Positions 49,811 to 59,307 of a DNA stretch of 64,000 nt are shown here, piece after piece. A program made the position numbers and the translations under genes. The stretch comes from Marixanthomonas sp002364245 (GTDB lineage: Bacteria > Bacteroidota > Bacteroidia > Flavobacteriales > Flavobacteriaceae). How positions within the stretch are numbered: the first letter of the stretch is position 1; every line of letters begins with the position of its first letter. A model generated the notes under the pieces. It was not told the origin of the DNA. It ran no database searches and saw only the letters and a program-made list of their open reading frames with translations. The DNA is taken from positions 62,001-126,000 of the forward strand of contig CAXAZF010000002.1 in assembly GCA_963973455.1 (NCBI GenBank). The letters run 5' to 3'.

Positions 49811-51061
49811 TTACAGTTTGTAAGACACTCCTAATCCTGGTACAAATGCACTGGATTTATACGTTCCGCTAAAAGGTGCTCTAACTCCTTGATCAAAATA
49901 ATAATCGTACGAAGCATCTACCTCTTTAAAGTGTAAGTATAAGAAAGAGGCATCTATTTGGAAATGATCCCCTACATTTACAGTTAAACCAGCTGTATAG
50001 CCACTACTATCATTTCTTGGTGTTTCTGGCGCGAAATATCCTTCACGAACAGGGGTTTCGTCAAAATAGTACCCAGCACGCAGTGTAAACATGTTAGTTA
50101 CATCATACTGAAGCCCAAATCGATACGTGGAAGCGTTTTTATAATTACGTAAGTTTTCTGAATCTGGTACTTGTGCATTGGCAAAATCAATGCTTAATGA
50201 TTCATATACATCCCAAAAAGCTCGGTTATAGTCAAAAGCAAAAGTCCATTTTTCACAGAATTCATAACTTAAGCCAACTGTTAATTCAGCCGGTAACGGT
50301 AACGATGCATCAAATTGTGTGTCAACAAATGGGGTTAGCGGTGAGTTTGGAACATTTTGAAAGTCGGCATCACCATCTTCAGCATCTAAAATAATTTCAG
50401 AACGGTAGTTTGCACCAATTCGTAAGTTATCGGTTGGGTTAAACATAAACCCTGCTGTCCATCCCCAATTGGTAACTCCCGAGGCATCGATTGTCACTTC
50501 AGAACGGTTTCCTTCTAAATCGGTTAAAGATCTTGAAAGGTTTCGGTTAAAGTTTACTGAACCTGTTACATATATTGGACCACCACCAACACTAAATTTA
50601 TCATTTACTTTCAATGAAACACTAGGTTGTATGAAAATAGCTTGTAGATCGATATTGTTTACCAAGTGAGAACCTGCCCAATCATCTTCATATTCAACAG
50701 TACTTCCATAAGGAGTGTATATACCTAATCCAAATGCCAACCAATCGGTTGCTTGATAAGAAGCATATAAATACAAAGGTGTACTTATTGGGTTGTCGGT
50801 TTCTGCATACGTACCAAAAGTTTCGTTTTGATAAGCAACGCTAGAGAACACGCCACTAACACCTGCTGAAATACTTAATTTGTTTTCTAAATAGACTAAC
50901 CCTGCTGGGTTAAAGAACACACTTTCTGCACTATTTACTACAGCAACACCTGTGTGCCCCATAGCAAGTGCTTTGTTACCTTGCAAACTAACGCGATAAC
51001 CGCCGGCATAGGTTACTGCCGTAATAAGTGCAAATACAGCCAGTAGAACTACTTTCTTCAT
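49811..51061 (-). CDS. OmpP1/FadL/TodX-family outer-membrane transporter
   Basis: 416 residues. Signal peptide (1-19, ending VTYAGG), then GYRVSLQGNKALAMGHTGVA and ESVFFNPAGL, the family's N-terminal hatch segment. Alternating beta strands follow, ending in an aromatic-rich strand (FVPGLGVSYKL). FadL proteins let long-chain fatty acids or other hydrophobic compounds across the outer membrane. It has a good promoter and leads a two-gene unit with the SGNH lipoprotein. Confidence 0.94.
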   Translation of the reverse strand: MKKVVLLAVFALITAVTYAGGYRVSLQGNKALAMGHTGVAVVNSAESVFFNPAGLVYLENKLSISAGVSGVFSSVAYQNETFGTYAETDNPISTPLYLYASYQATDWLAFGLGIYTPYGSTVEYEDDWAGSHLVNNIDLQAIFIQPSVSLKVNDKFSVGGGPIYVTGSVNFNRNLSRSLTDLEGNRSEVTIDASGVTNWGWTAGFMFNPTDNLRIGANYRSEIILDAEDGDADFQNVPNSPLTPFVDTQFDASLPLPAELTVGLSYEFCEKWTFAFDYNRAFWDVYESLSIDFANAQVPDSENLRNYKNASTYRFGLQYDVTNMFTLRAGYYFDETPVREGYFAPETPRNDSSGYTAGLTVNVGDHFQIDASFLYLHFKEVDASYDYYFDQGVRAPFSGTYKSSAFVPGLGVSYKL

Positions 51062-51107
51062 AATTGATTTGAGTTAAATTAAATTTATTGTTGATATGGA
51101 TTTGTAT

Positions 51108-51140
51108 CAAATTTACAATTTATTATGCATACATAGCAAA
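51108..51140 (-). promoter_or_regulatory. Predicted promoter of the fadL-like / SGNH operon
   Basis: On the minus strand TTTG (51140-51137), 21 bases, then TAAATTTG (51115-51108). Both boxes fit the Bacteroidota consensus. The ATG lies 47 bases downstream of the -7 box. Confidence 0.68.
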
Positions 51141-51154
51141 TTGCCATTACAATA

Positions 51155-51919
51155 CTATAAAAATTTCATAACATTTTCATAAAATTCTTCAGGATTTTCT
51201 GCGTGAAGCCAATGACCCGCATTTTTTATAGTCTCAATTTTAGCTTTCGGGAAGTGCTTTTTTATTATTATTTCATCCATTTGTTGGATGTATCCAGATT
51301 TTCCGCCTGCTAAAAACAAGGTGTCGCCCTTAAAAAGGGTTTCTTTACCTAAGGGTTCGCCTACCTCATCAATATTTTTAGTCAATACAGGAAGGTTCAT
51401 CCGTAATGCTAGCTCCCCTTTGTTTTTCCAGTATAAGTTTTTTAACAGAAATTGACGTACTCCTTTTTCCTTTACATATTCGGCCAGTTTTTTATCAGCT
51501 TGTGAACGGCTTTCTATTTCAGAAAAATTTAATGAAGCCAAGCCTTTTAGTATATCTTGATGGTGTTGCGGATATTGTTTTGGTGCAATATCTGCAACAA
51601 TAAGTTTTGAAACCAGCCCAGGATATTCTGTTGCGCATTGCATCGCTGTTTTTCCGCCCATAGAATGACCCAATAGGACAATATCTTCAAGATCGTGATG
51701 ATCACAGTAAGTTTTCACATCTTCTGCCATCACCTTATAGTTATGTTCATCATCATGAAAACTTCTTCCATGGTTACGTTGGTCAATAAGATGGACTTGA
51801 AAGCCTACTTCTGAAAAACGGTTTCCGAGAGTTTTCCAGTTATCGCTCATCCCCAAAAACCCATGAAGAATTAAAAAAGGGGGTCCTTCGCCTAAAATTT
51901 GTGAGTGTAGTACTTCCAT
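51155..51919 (-). CDS. Alpha/beta hydrolase (YbfF-like)
   Basis: 254 residues. Oxyanion segment LHGFLGMSDNWK, nucleophile Ser86 in LLGHSMGGK, and catalytic His near 237 in NAGHWLHAENPEEF. The layout matches YbfF-type esterases. The natural substrate is unknown. Its start overlaps the pdxJ stop by one base. Confidence 0.92.
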   Translation of the reverse strand: MEVLHSQILGEGPPFLILHGFLGMSDNWKTLGNRFSEVGFQVHLIDQRNHGRSFHDDEHNYKVMAEDVKTYCDHHDLEDIVLLGHSMGGKTAMQCATEYPGLVSKLIVADIAPKQYPQHHQDILKGLASLNFSEIESRSQADKKLAEYVKEKGVRQFLLKNLYWKNKGELALRMNLPVLTKNIDEVGEPLGKETLFKGDTLFLAGGKSGYIQQMDEIIIKKHFPKAKIETIKNAGHWLHAENPEEFYENVMKFL

Positions 51920-52632
51920 TACTTTAGTTTTTCTAAATATTGTTTAATTACAGGCTCTAAACCTTGGTAAATAGCTTCACAAATTAAAGCATGGCCAATA
52001 GACACCTCTTGTAGATGCGGTACATTTTCTTTAAAAAACCTGATGTTTTCGAGTGAAAGATCGTGACCGGCATTAATTCCTAAATCCAGTTGGTGCGCGA
52101 GATGTGCACAATCCACATAGGGTTTTACAGCCTTTCTGTTGTCTTTTGAAAAGGCTTCGGCAAACGCTTCGGTATAAAGTTCAATCCTATCGGTACCGGT
52201 TTTTGCAGCTCCTTCAATCATATCTAAATTTGGATCTACAAAAATTGAAGTTCGAATGCCGTTGCTTTTAAATTCTGAAATGAGTTCAGCTAAATAATCT
52301 TTATGTTTTACGGTATCCCAACCCGCATTTGAAGTTATAGCATCTACCGCATCTGGCACCAATGTTACTTGAGTAGGCTTAATTTGCAAAACCATATCCA
52401 TAAATTTTTTGATAGGGTTTCCTTCAATATTATATTCGGTTGTTACAATTGATTTTAGATCGTACGCGTCTTGATATCGAATATGGCGTTCATCGGGCCT
52501 AGGATGAATTGTTACACCTTGTGCCCCAAACGCCTGCACATCTTTTGCTACTTGTACTACATTGGGCATATTACCGCCCCGTGCATTTCTAAGGGTGGCA
52601 ATCTTGTTAATATTTACGCTTAATTTTGTCAT
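51919..52632 (-). CDS. pdxJ: Pyridoxine 5'-phosphate synthase PdxJ
   Basis: 237 residues. The start LSVNINKIATLRNARGGNMP holds the phosphate-binding Asn and Arg. GVTIHPRPDERHI, ELYTEAFA and LGINAGHDLSLENI follow in the expected TIM-barrel order. It condenses aminoacetone phosphate with deoxyxylulose phosphate to make vitamin B6. A -7 element (52652-52659) precedes it. Confidence 0.97.
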   Translation of the reverse strand: MTKLSVNINKIATLRNARGGNMPNVVQVAKDVQAFGAQGVTIHPRPDERHIRYQDAYDLKSIVTTEYNIEGNPIKKFMDMVLQIKPTQVTLVPDAVDAITSNAGWDTVKHKDYLAELISEFKSNGIRTSIFVDPNLDMIEGAAKTGTDRIELYTEAFAEAFSKDNRKAVKPYVDCAHLAHQLDLGINAGHDLSLENIRFFKENVPHLQEVSIGHALICEAIYQGLEPVIKQYLEKLK

Positions 52633-52651
52633 TTTCTTAGTTTAAGATTAA

Positions 52652-52659
52652 CAAAAATA
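52652..52659 (-). promoter_or_regulatory. Predicted -7 element of pdxJ
   Basis: TATTTTTG on the minus strand matches TAnnTTTG, 19 bases before the ATG. No TTG at -33. Confidence 0.45.
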
Positions 52660-52719
52660 CAAAGCTTCGAGACGCTTTTCCATTTATATTTTAAGTAATT
52701 TGCATAAAAAACAGCTATT

Positions 52720-53376
52720 TTGGATACGTTAAATTACATATTAGAGGATATTTCGCCTTTTGATATTTCTTCAACTATTAAAGAAGTACAGAAAGCTTTT
52801 AACAACCTTACCTATACGCATATTCCCGTAAAAAAAGATAATACGTATATAGGTTGTATTTCTGAAACGGACGCCCATTGTTTTGACAACGATAAAAAAC
52901 TGAGTGATTACCAATATGCTTTAGAAGGTTTTTTTGTTCGGAAAAGCACCAATTGGCTTGATATATTGGAAGCCTTCGCGCTTCATAACACTAACATCAT
53001 GCCAATTTTAGATGAAAACAACATCTATATTGGTTATTATGAACTTGGCGATATAATGAGCCTTTTTAATAATACGCCTTTTTTAAATGAAGCAGGGGCA
53101 ATCATTGTAGTTGAAAAAGGACTTAACGATTATTCTTTTAGTGAAATTTGCCAGATTGTAGAAAGCAACGGAACTCGTATTTTTGGAGTGTTTGTCTCAA
53201 AAATCGAGAATGACAAAATGCAAGCTACCATTAAAATTGGTCATACAGGAATGAACGCTATTGTACAAACATTTAGAAGGTATAATTACACAGTAATTAG
53301 CAACCATGAAGAAGATAAGTTTTTAAAAAATTTAAAAGAACGCTCCGATTATTTAGACAAATATTTAAACATGTAA
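52720..53376 (+). CDS. CBS-domain protein
   Basis: 218 residues from a TTG start; no ATG, GTG or other TTG near it is in frame. Two CBS modules fill about residues 5-130 (FNNLTYTHIPVKKDNTYIGC and LHNTNIMPILDENNIYIGYY). A ligand-binding ACT-like C-terminal part follows (about 120-200, EICQIVESNGTRIFGVFVS). It is likely a regulatory protein that senses an adenine nucleotide. It lies 4 bases before nadK, a conserved pairing in this family, so a link to NAD/NADP level is possible but unproven. Confidence 0.88.
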   Translation: MDTLNYILEDISPFDISSTIKEVQKAFNNLTYTHIPVKKDNTYIGCISETDAHCFDNDKKLSDYQYALEGFFVRKSTNWLDILEAFALHNTNIMPILDENNIYIGYYELGDIMSLFNNTPFLNEAGAIIVVEKGLNDYSFSEICQIVESNGTRIFGVFVSKIENDKMQATIKIGHTGMNAIVQTFRRYNYTVISNHEEDKFLKNLKERSDYLDKYLNM

Positions 53377-53380
53377 GCTG

Positions 53381-54268
53381 ATGAAAATAGGAATTTACGG
53401 TCAGTTCTATCATAAAAATTCTGAAACCTATATTCAGTTAATTCTCGATGCTTTAAAAAATAAAAACGTATCGGTTTTTATTGAAGAAAACTTTCTGGAC
53501 ATTATTAATATGAATAATGAAATTACCCGGAATTTTTCAAACTTCGAAACCTTTACCGAATTAGATGAGACGTATGATCTTTTTTTCAGTATAGGCGGTG
53601 ACGGAACCATATTAAAATCTATCACTTTTGTTAAAGACTTGGATATTCCGATTGTTGGAATTAATACCGGACGGTTAGGTTTTTTAGCGACCATACAAAA
53701 AGAAGAAATAACCCAAAGTCTTTCAAAAATATTGGACGGAGATTATTTAATTTCCGAAAGAAGTCTGCTTACCATTGCCACTACCCCAAAAAGTTCCGAA
53801 ATAAAACCCACCTTAAACTTTGCGCTTAATGAAATTGCCGTAAACAGGAAAAACACAACTTCCATGATTAAGGTAGAAACCGATGTAAATGGAAACCACC
53901 TTACCTCTTATTGGTCTGATGGGTTGATAGTTGCCACCCCAACAGGATCTACAGGATATTCGTTAAGTTGTGGTGGCCCAGTGATAGAACCCAGTGCAAA
54001 AAATATAGTAATAACCCCAATTGCTCCTCACAATTTAAACGCAAGGCCTTTGGTGCTGCCAGATGACAGTAAACTAACTTTAAAAGTTTCAGGAAGGGAA
54101 AAATCGTATTTAGTTTCATTAGATTCCCGTATTGCTACATTAGAAAACAACACAACCATCCATATTAAAAAAGCTTCGTTTACAATTAAACTTGTCCAAT
54201 TAGCTGAAGACAGTTTTATAAAAACCCTTCGTAAAAAATTACTGTGGGGCGAAGACAAACGTAACTAA
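53381..54268 (+). CDS. nadK: NAD kinase
   Basis: 295 residues. The GGDGT motif is at 72-76. The second glycine-rich motif reads VATPTGSTGYSLSCGGP, and NEIAVNRK lies before it. It phosphorylates NAD to NADP. It is co-transcribed with the CBS gene; porG follows 100 bases later with its own -7 element. Confidence 0.97.
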   Translation: MKIGIYGQFYHKNSETYIQLILDALKNKNVSVFIEENFLDIINMNNEITRNFSNFETFTELDETYDLFFSIGGDGTILKSITFVKDLDIPIVGINTGRLGFLATIQKEEITQSLSKILDGDYLISERSLLTIATTPKSSEIKPTLNFALNEIAVNRKNTTSMIKVETDVNGNHLTSYWSDGLIVATPTGSTGYSLSCGGPVIEPSAKNIVITPIAPHNLNARPLVLPDDSKLTLKVSGREKSYLVSLDSRIATLENNTTIHIKKASFTIKLVQLAEDSFIKTLRKKLLWGEDKRN

Positions 54269-54344
54269 AACAATAAAATTCCATAAAACTTGTTAACTCT
54301 CACAGAGTAATTCGCTAATTATTCAATAAAGCGAAGTTTATTAT

Positions 54345-54352
54345 TATATTTG
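54345..54352 (+). promoter_or_regulatory. Predicted -7 element of the porG-uppS-bamA operon
   Basis: TATATTTG matches TAnnTTTG, 16 bases before the ATG at 54369. No TTG was seen at -33. Confidence 0.5.
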
Positions 54353-54368
54353 CAAACTTTTAAGGTAT

Positions 54369-55061
54369 ATGAGGTATATCGCGACCATAATTTTAGTAGT
54401 AACAGCCACATTTTCACTACATTCACAAACCTACGAAGTAGGTGGCATGATTGGCGGCGCCAATTATATAGGCGATGTTGGACGAACCAATTACATAGCA
54501 CCCAACAGCCTTGCTTTTGGAGGTATTTTTAAGTGGAACCGAAGTGCTAGGCATTCTTTTAGAGCATCTGTATTGGTCGCCAATATTAAAGGTGATGATG
54601 CAGACTCCAACCAAGAACGAAGACAGCAAAGAGGCTTATCTTTTTCAAATACAGTAAGTGAAGTTTCGTTAGGTATGGAATATACTTTTTGGGAGTTTAG
54701 TATGTATAGTGGCAGACCCGCAAGCACGCCATACTTATACACTGGCCTTACCTATTTTTGGTACGATGCCCTTTATAAAAGAAATGACGATGTAATCACT
54801 GACTATGATGGGGCTTCGGCTGTAGCCATTCCAATGGTTGTAGGCTATAAAACAAGTTTAGCTAATAGATTTGTTTTAGGTTTTGAAATTGGAGCACGTT
54901 ATACGTTTACAGACAACTTAGACGGCAGCAACCCAACTAAAGGTTTAGAAGACAACCAAAGTCTAAAATTTGGAAATACAAACAGTGACGATTGGTACGT
55001 TTTTACAGGAATAACCTTAACCGTTACCTTTGGCCGAAAACCATGTTATTGTAATTTTTAA
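54369..55061 (+). CDS. PorG-like (DUF6089) outer-membrane beta-barrel protein, type IX secretion
   Basis: 230 residues. Signal peptide (1-20, ending SLHSQ), then YEVGGMIGGANYIGDVG, the typical DUF6089/PorG start. Eight or so beta strands follow, ending GITLTVTFGRKPCYCNF. PorG is an outer-membrane protein that binds the GldK/PorK-GldN/PorN ring in type IX secretion. The position just before uppS and bamA matches, from general knowledge, the neighbourhood of porG in Porphyromonas. It ends three bases before uppS. The CxC pair at the C-terminus is a notable detail. Confidence 0.85.
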   Translation: MRYIATIILVVTATFSLHSQTYEVGGMIGGANYIGDVGRTNYIAPNSLAFGGIFKWNRSARHSFRASVLVANIKGDDADSNQERRQQRGLSFSNTVSEVSLGMEYTFWEFSMYSGRPASTPYLYTGLTYFWYDALYKRNDDVITDYDGASAVAIPMVVGYKTSLANRFVLGFEIGARYTFTDNLDGSNPTKGLEDNQSLKFGNTNSDDWYVFTGITLTVTFGRKPCYCNF

Positions 55062-55064
55062 TCC

Positions 55065-55805
55065 ATGACTGCAAAAGAACAAATAGACAAAAACAAGCTT
55101 CCTAAGCATTTAGCAGTAATTATGGATGGCAATGGAAGATGGGCAAAGCAAAAAGGCATGTTTCGATCTATGGGACATGAAAATGGCACCAAAGCTGTGC
55201 GTGAAATCGTCGAAGCTTGCGCCGAAATAAACATACCTTATTTAACACTTTACGCTTTTTCTACTGAAAACTGGAGCCGACCAAAACTTGAAGTAGAATT
55301 ACTAATGAAGCTATTGGTTTCTTCCTTAAAAAAAGAAATAAAAACACTTCACGACAATAACATTAAACTCAATGCTATTGGCAATCTTGAGGCATTACCA
55401 AAAAAAGCACAGCGAGAATTAAAAGACGTAATAGACAAAACCAAAGACAATTCAAGAATGACCTTGACGCTAGCTCTTAGCTATGGTTCTAGAGAAGAAA
55501 TTATAAAAACCATCCAAGAGATTAGCCATAAAGTTAAAAATAACCTAATTTCGCCGTCAAATATTGACGAAACGGTTATAAATAATCATCTTTACACGCA
55601 AAATTTGCCAGATGTTGATTTATTGATACGTACCAGCGGTGAACAGCGCATCAGTAACTTTTTATTATGGCAAATAGCATATGCCGAATTGTATTTCACA
55701 GATACCCTTTGGCCAGATTATAGAAAAAACCATCTTTTTGAAGCAATACTAAATTATCAAAACAGAGAAAGAAGATTTGGAAAGACAAGTGAACAACTTA
55801 AATAA
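55065..55805 (+). CDS. uppS: Undecaprenyl diphosphate synthase
   Basis: 246 residues. MDGNGRWAK (20-28) holds the catalytic Asp21; GHENGTKAVREIVEAC and YAFSTENWSRP follow. RTSGEQRISNFLLWQ near the end is the substrate-binding motif. It makes the C55 lipid carrier used for peptidoglycan and LPS. Its last 29 bases overlap the longest bamA frame. Confidence 0.97.
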   Translation: MTAKEQIDKNKLPKHLAVIMDGNGRWAKQKGMFRSMGHENGTKAVREIVEACAEINIPYLTLYAFSTENWSRPKLEVELLMKLLVSSLKKEIKTLHDNNIKLNAIGNLEALPKKAQRELKDVIDKTKDNSRMTLTLALSYGSREEIIKTIQEISHKVKNNLISPSNIDETVINNHLYTQNLPDVDLLIRTSGEQRISNFLLWQIAYAELYFTDTLWPDYRKNHLFEAILNYQNRERRFGKTSEQLK

Positions 55806-58383
55806 AAGCTTATTATTGAAATCCTACAAAAACCTGTATTGTATTTTTCTTTTTACAGTGGTGACGGTTTTTTCCCTCTCTGCGCAGCAAAGAGATTTGG
55901 ACAGTGGTAAAAAATATACCATAAACGATATTAAAGTCACAGGAGAGCAAAGTTTTAACGAACAAACCGTAATAGCATTTACAGGCTTAAAAAAAGGAGA
56001 CCGTATTTACATTCCTGGTGAAAAATTAAGTGCTATAACCAAAAAACTTTGGGAGCAAAATCTTTTTAGCGATATCGCTTTTTATGTTACCAATATAGAT
56101 GGCGATAAAGCAGATCTAGAACTCTATATTGTAGAATTACCTAAATTGAACAAAGTTACAATAGAAGGTATTCGCAAAGGTAAAAAGAAGGATATTCTTA
56201 AAGAAAACCCGTTAGATCCCGGTACAAAAATCACTAAAAACCTCCTTACTACCACCAAAAACAAAATAAGAGACAAATATAAAGAAGATGGATACCTCAA
56301 CGCCCAGGTAATCATTGCACAAACCCCTCACTTGGATTCCACAGGACAGGAAGTGGCAAAAAACATGACAATAAAAATCGATAAAGGAGAACGTGTTAAA
56401 GTTTCCGATATCGATTTTGAAGGCAATGAGCAGTTTTCAGATGCAAAGTTGCGCAGGACCATGAAAGAAACCAAACAAAAATTCTTTCTAAGAATTTTTA
56501 AACGTTCAAAATACACCAAAGAAGGGTTTGAAAAAGATAAAGTTTCCATTATAGATAAATACAAAGCAAACGGATATCGTGATGCTCGTATTACAAGCGA
56601 TACTTTGATTGTTAAGGACGATAAAAACGTAGCATTAAAACTAAATGTAGAAGAAGGCGATAAATATTATTTTGGAAACATTCGTTTTATTGGAAACAGT
56701 ATTTATACAGATAGCCAATTGCGCCAAGTATTGGGTATTGGAAAAGGCGAAACCTATAATGGAGTATTGCTTCAAGAACGTATTGCCGATGTGGAAGACC
56801 CTGAAGCACAAGACCTCACTAACCTATATCAGAACAATGGATATTTATTCTCAAAAATAAATCCGGTTGAAGTAGCTGTACGTAACGACACCATCGATTT
56901 TGAAATTAGAATTCGTGAAGGAAAACTCGCTTATTTTGATCACGTAACCGTAGTAGGGAACGACAAAACCAACGATCACGTAATTTACCGTGAACTTCGA
57001 ACCCGACCAGGACAAAAATACAGTAAACGAAACGTAGTACGAACTATCCGTGAATTAGGACAAATAGGTTATTTTGATCCCGAACAGTTGTCCCCTAATT
57101 TTAAAAACGTAGACCCCAACAGTGGTACGGTTGACTTAGAATACTCTGTAGTTGAAAAAGGAGCCAGCCAAATAGAATTACAAGGAGGTTATGGCGGCGG
57201 TGGTTTTGTAGGAACATTAGGATTGTCATTCAACAATTTCTCATTGCGTAACATTTTCAATAAAGAAGCCTATAAACCATTACCTATGGGTGATGGCCAA
57301 AAACTTTCGTTACGGGCACAAGCTAGTAGTTTTTACCAAACCTACAGCCTTTCCCTAACAGAGCCATGGTTTGGAGGGAAAAAACCAGTACAGCTAAGCA
57401 CATCTTTCTCTCACACTATTCAATATTTTTATGATTACCGAAATAGGGATGCAGATAAAAGCCGGAAATTTTTAATCACAGGAGGTTCCGTGGGAATTGC
57501 ACAACGATTAAAGTGGCCAGATGATTTCTTTCAATTGTCACAAGCCATTAGCTTTCAGCATTACAACTTACAGAACTACAACACCTCGTTATTTACATTC
57601 GGGGACGGATATTCAAACAACTTGGCTTACACCATAGGGCTTAGCCGAAACAACACTGCCACCAACCCTATTTACCCGACTAAGGGTTCAGAGTTTAATA
57701 TAACTGCAAAATTAACACCTCCTTATTCCTTATTTAATGGAGTTGATTATAGTGCGTTGGCCGATGAGCGATCCAATTTGTTAGATGTTCCCAGTGACAA
57801 TTCAGGGTTTAGGGCAGCTCAAAACAGAATTGCTGATATTGACCAAGAACGTTTTAAGTTTCTCGAATATTATAAAATTAAATTTAAAGGAGATTGGTAC
57901 ACAAACCTAGTTGATAAATTAGTTTTGAAAAGCAGTACCGAGTTTGGTTTCTTGGGAGCATATAACAATGAAAGAGGCGTTCCTCCTTTTGAGCGGTTTT
58001 TTGTAGGAGGAGATGGTTTAGGATCATTTAGTCTTGATGGTCGAGAGGTGATACAATTACGTGGATACCCAAACCAATCGTTATCCGATCAAGACGGAAA
58101 TACCATTTTCAATAAATTTTCGTTAGAATTAAGATACCCAGTAACATTAAAACAAGTTGCCTCCATATTTGTATTGGGTTTTGCTGAAGGCGGAAATGCT
58201 TTTAATGGCTTTAGAGATTATAACCCATTTGAACTTAAACGATCTGCCGGAGTAGGATTACGTATATTTATGCCGGCATTTGGATTATTAGGGATTGATT
58301 TCGGGTATGGTTTTGACCCTGTACTGGGAGGAACACAGCCCAACGGATGGGAAACACACTTTATTCTTGGACAACAATTTTAA
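55777..58383 (+). CDS. bamA: Outer-membrane protein assembly factor BamA
   Basis: 868 residues from a TTG at 55777; a GTG at 55789 would give 864. Both lie inside the end of uppS, and no ATG gives the signal peptide (about 18-38, LYCIFLFTVVTVFSLSAQQ). Five POTRA domains span about 45-440 (motifs such as ITKNLLTTTKNKIRDKYKED and DIDFEGNEQFSDAKLR). A 16-strand Omp85 barrel follows, with VGGDGLGSFSLDGREVIQLR and the end strand FILGQQF. It folds barrel proteins into the outer membrane. Two Skp-like chaperone genes follow it. Confidence 0.96.
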   Translation: MERQVNNLNKSLLLKSYKNLYCIFLFTVVTVFSLSAQQRDLDSGKKYTINDIKVTGEQSFNEQTVIAFTGLKKGDRIYIPGEKLSAITKKLWEQNLFSDIAFYVTNIDGDKADLELYIVELPKLNKVTIEGIRKGKKKDILKENPLDPGTKITKNLLTTTKNKIRDKYKEDGYLNAQVIIAQTPHLDSTGQEVAKNMTIKIDKGERVKVSDIDFEGNEQFSDAKLRRTMKETKQKFFLRIFKRSKYTKEGFEKDKVSIIDKYKANGYRDARITSDTLIVKDDKNVALKLNVEEGDKYYFGNIRFIGNSIYTDSQLRQVLGIGKGETYNGVLLQERIADVEDPEAQDLTNLYQNNGYLFSKINPVEVAVRNDTIDFEIRIREGKLAYFDHVTVVGNDKTNDHVIYRELRTRPGQKYSKRNVVRTIRELGQIGYFDPEQLSPNFKNVDPNSGTVDLEYSVVEKGASQIELQGGYGGGGFVGTLGLSFNNFSLRNIFNKEAYKPLPMGDGQKLSLRAQASSFYQTYSLSLTEPWFGGKKPVQLSTSFSHTIQYFYDYRNRDADKSRKFLITGGSVGIAQRLKWPDDFFQLSQAISFQHYNLQNYNTSLFTFGDGYSNNLAYTIGLSRNNTATNPIYPTKGSEFNITAKLTPPYSLFNGVDYSALADERSNLLDVPSDNSGFRAAQNRIADIDQERFKFLEYYKIKFKGDWYTNLVDKLVLKSSTEFGFLGAYNNERGVPPFERFFVGGDGLGSFSLDGREVIQLRGYPNQSLSDQDGNTIFNKFSLELRYPVTLKQVASIFVLGFAEGGNAFNGFRDYNPFELKRSAGVGLRIFMPAFGLLGIDFGYGFDPVLGGTQPNGWETHFILGQQF

Positions 58384-58421
58384 TTTTGGCACGATATTTT
58401 CTTAAACAACAACCAAAGATT

Positions 58422-59264
58422 ATGAAAACGAACAAGCTACTTTTATTATCATTTATTTTATTAGCTTTTGGGTTCACAGCCCAAGCACAACGTGGCGCCC
58501 GGATTGGGTATATAGATATGGAATACATTCTTGAAAATGTTCCTGAATATAAAGAAGCCTCTACCCAATTGGAAGGTAAAGTACAGCGATGGAAAAAAGA
58601 CATCGAGAAAAAAACCAAAGAAGTAGAGCAAATGAAGCTTAATTTAAGCAACGAACGCGTGCTGTTAACACAAGAGCTTATTGAAGAGCGAGAAGAGGAA
58701 ATTAAAATATTAGAAGATGAAATGCTCGATTATCAACAAGACCGTTTTGGCCCAAATGGTGATTTAATGATACAAAGACGCCAGTTGGTGCAGCCAATTC
58801 AAGACCAAGTATTTAATATCGTGCAAGAAATTGCCGAAAATAAAAAATACGATTTTATCTTTGACAAATCTGCCGACGTTGTTATGCTATTTGCAGCAGA
58901 ACGCAATGACATAAGCGATGTTGTTTTGCGTAGCATTAACCGTGCAGCAAAAAGGGAAGAAGCCCAAACGAAAAGAGAAGAAAGAGAAATAGAACGCAAG
59001 GAAGAACTCAGTGTAGAAGAAGAAAAAGCTGTTACCGAACGTGAACAAAAAATTGAGGACCGTAAAAACGAACGTGAAAAAATGATGGAAGAACGTAGAA
59101 GAGAACGTGACTCCATACGGAATGCTAGAAAAGCAGAAATTGAACAAAGAAGAGAGCGGATTTTAAGAGAAAGACAAGAAAGAATTGACTCGATTGAGAA
59201 AGCAAGAGAACAAAAACGAAACGAACGCAATCAAGGAAACGATTCCGGCGATGACGGGAATTAA
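58422..59264 (+). CDS. OmpH/Skp-family periplasmic chaperone with long charged C-terminal tail
   Basis: 280 residues from the ATG at 58422 (signal MKTNKLLLLSFILLAFGF, ending TAQAQ). An earlier in-frame ATG at 58347 lies inside bamA and is rejected. The Skp domain spans about 27-170 (RIGYIDMEYILENVPEYKEA). About 100 further residues are almost only Arg, Glu, Lys and Asp, such as ERRRERDSIRNARKAE, forming one long charged helix. Typical Skp is about 160 residues, so the tail is an addition. It lies 38 bases after bamA. Confidence 0.92.
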   Translation: MKTNKLLLLSFILLAFGFTAQAQRGARIGYIDMEYILENVPEYKEASTQLEGKVQRWKKDIEKKTKEVEQMKLNLSNERVLLTQELIEEREEEIKILEDEMLDYQQDRFGPNGDLMIQRRQLVQPIQDQVFNIVQEIAENKKYDFIFDKSADVVMLFAAERNDISDVVLRSINRAAKREEAQTKREEREIERKEELSVEEEKAVTEREQKIEDRKNEREKMMEERRRERDSIRNARKAEIEQRRERILRERQERIDSIEKAREQKRNERNQGNDSGDDGN

Positions 59265-59307
59265 AATAATTATAAATCAATAAATCATAACACTTAAATT
59301 TAATACA

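Noticed and set aside
58386..58402. TTGGCACGATATTTTC before the first ompH gene as a sigma-54 promoter
   Set aside because: The -12 position reads TC instead of GC. The gene is tightly behind bamA and does not need its own promoter.
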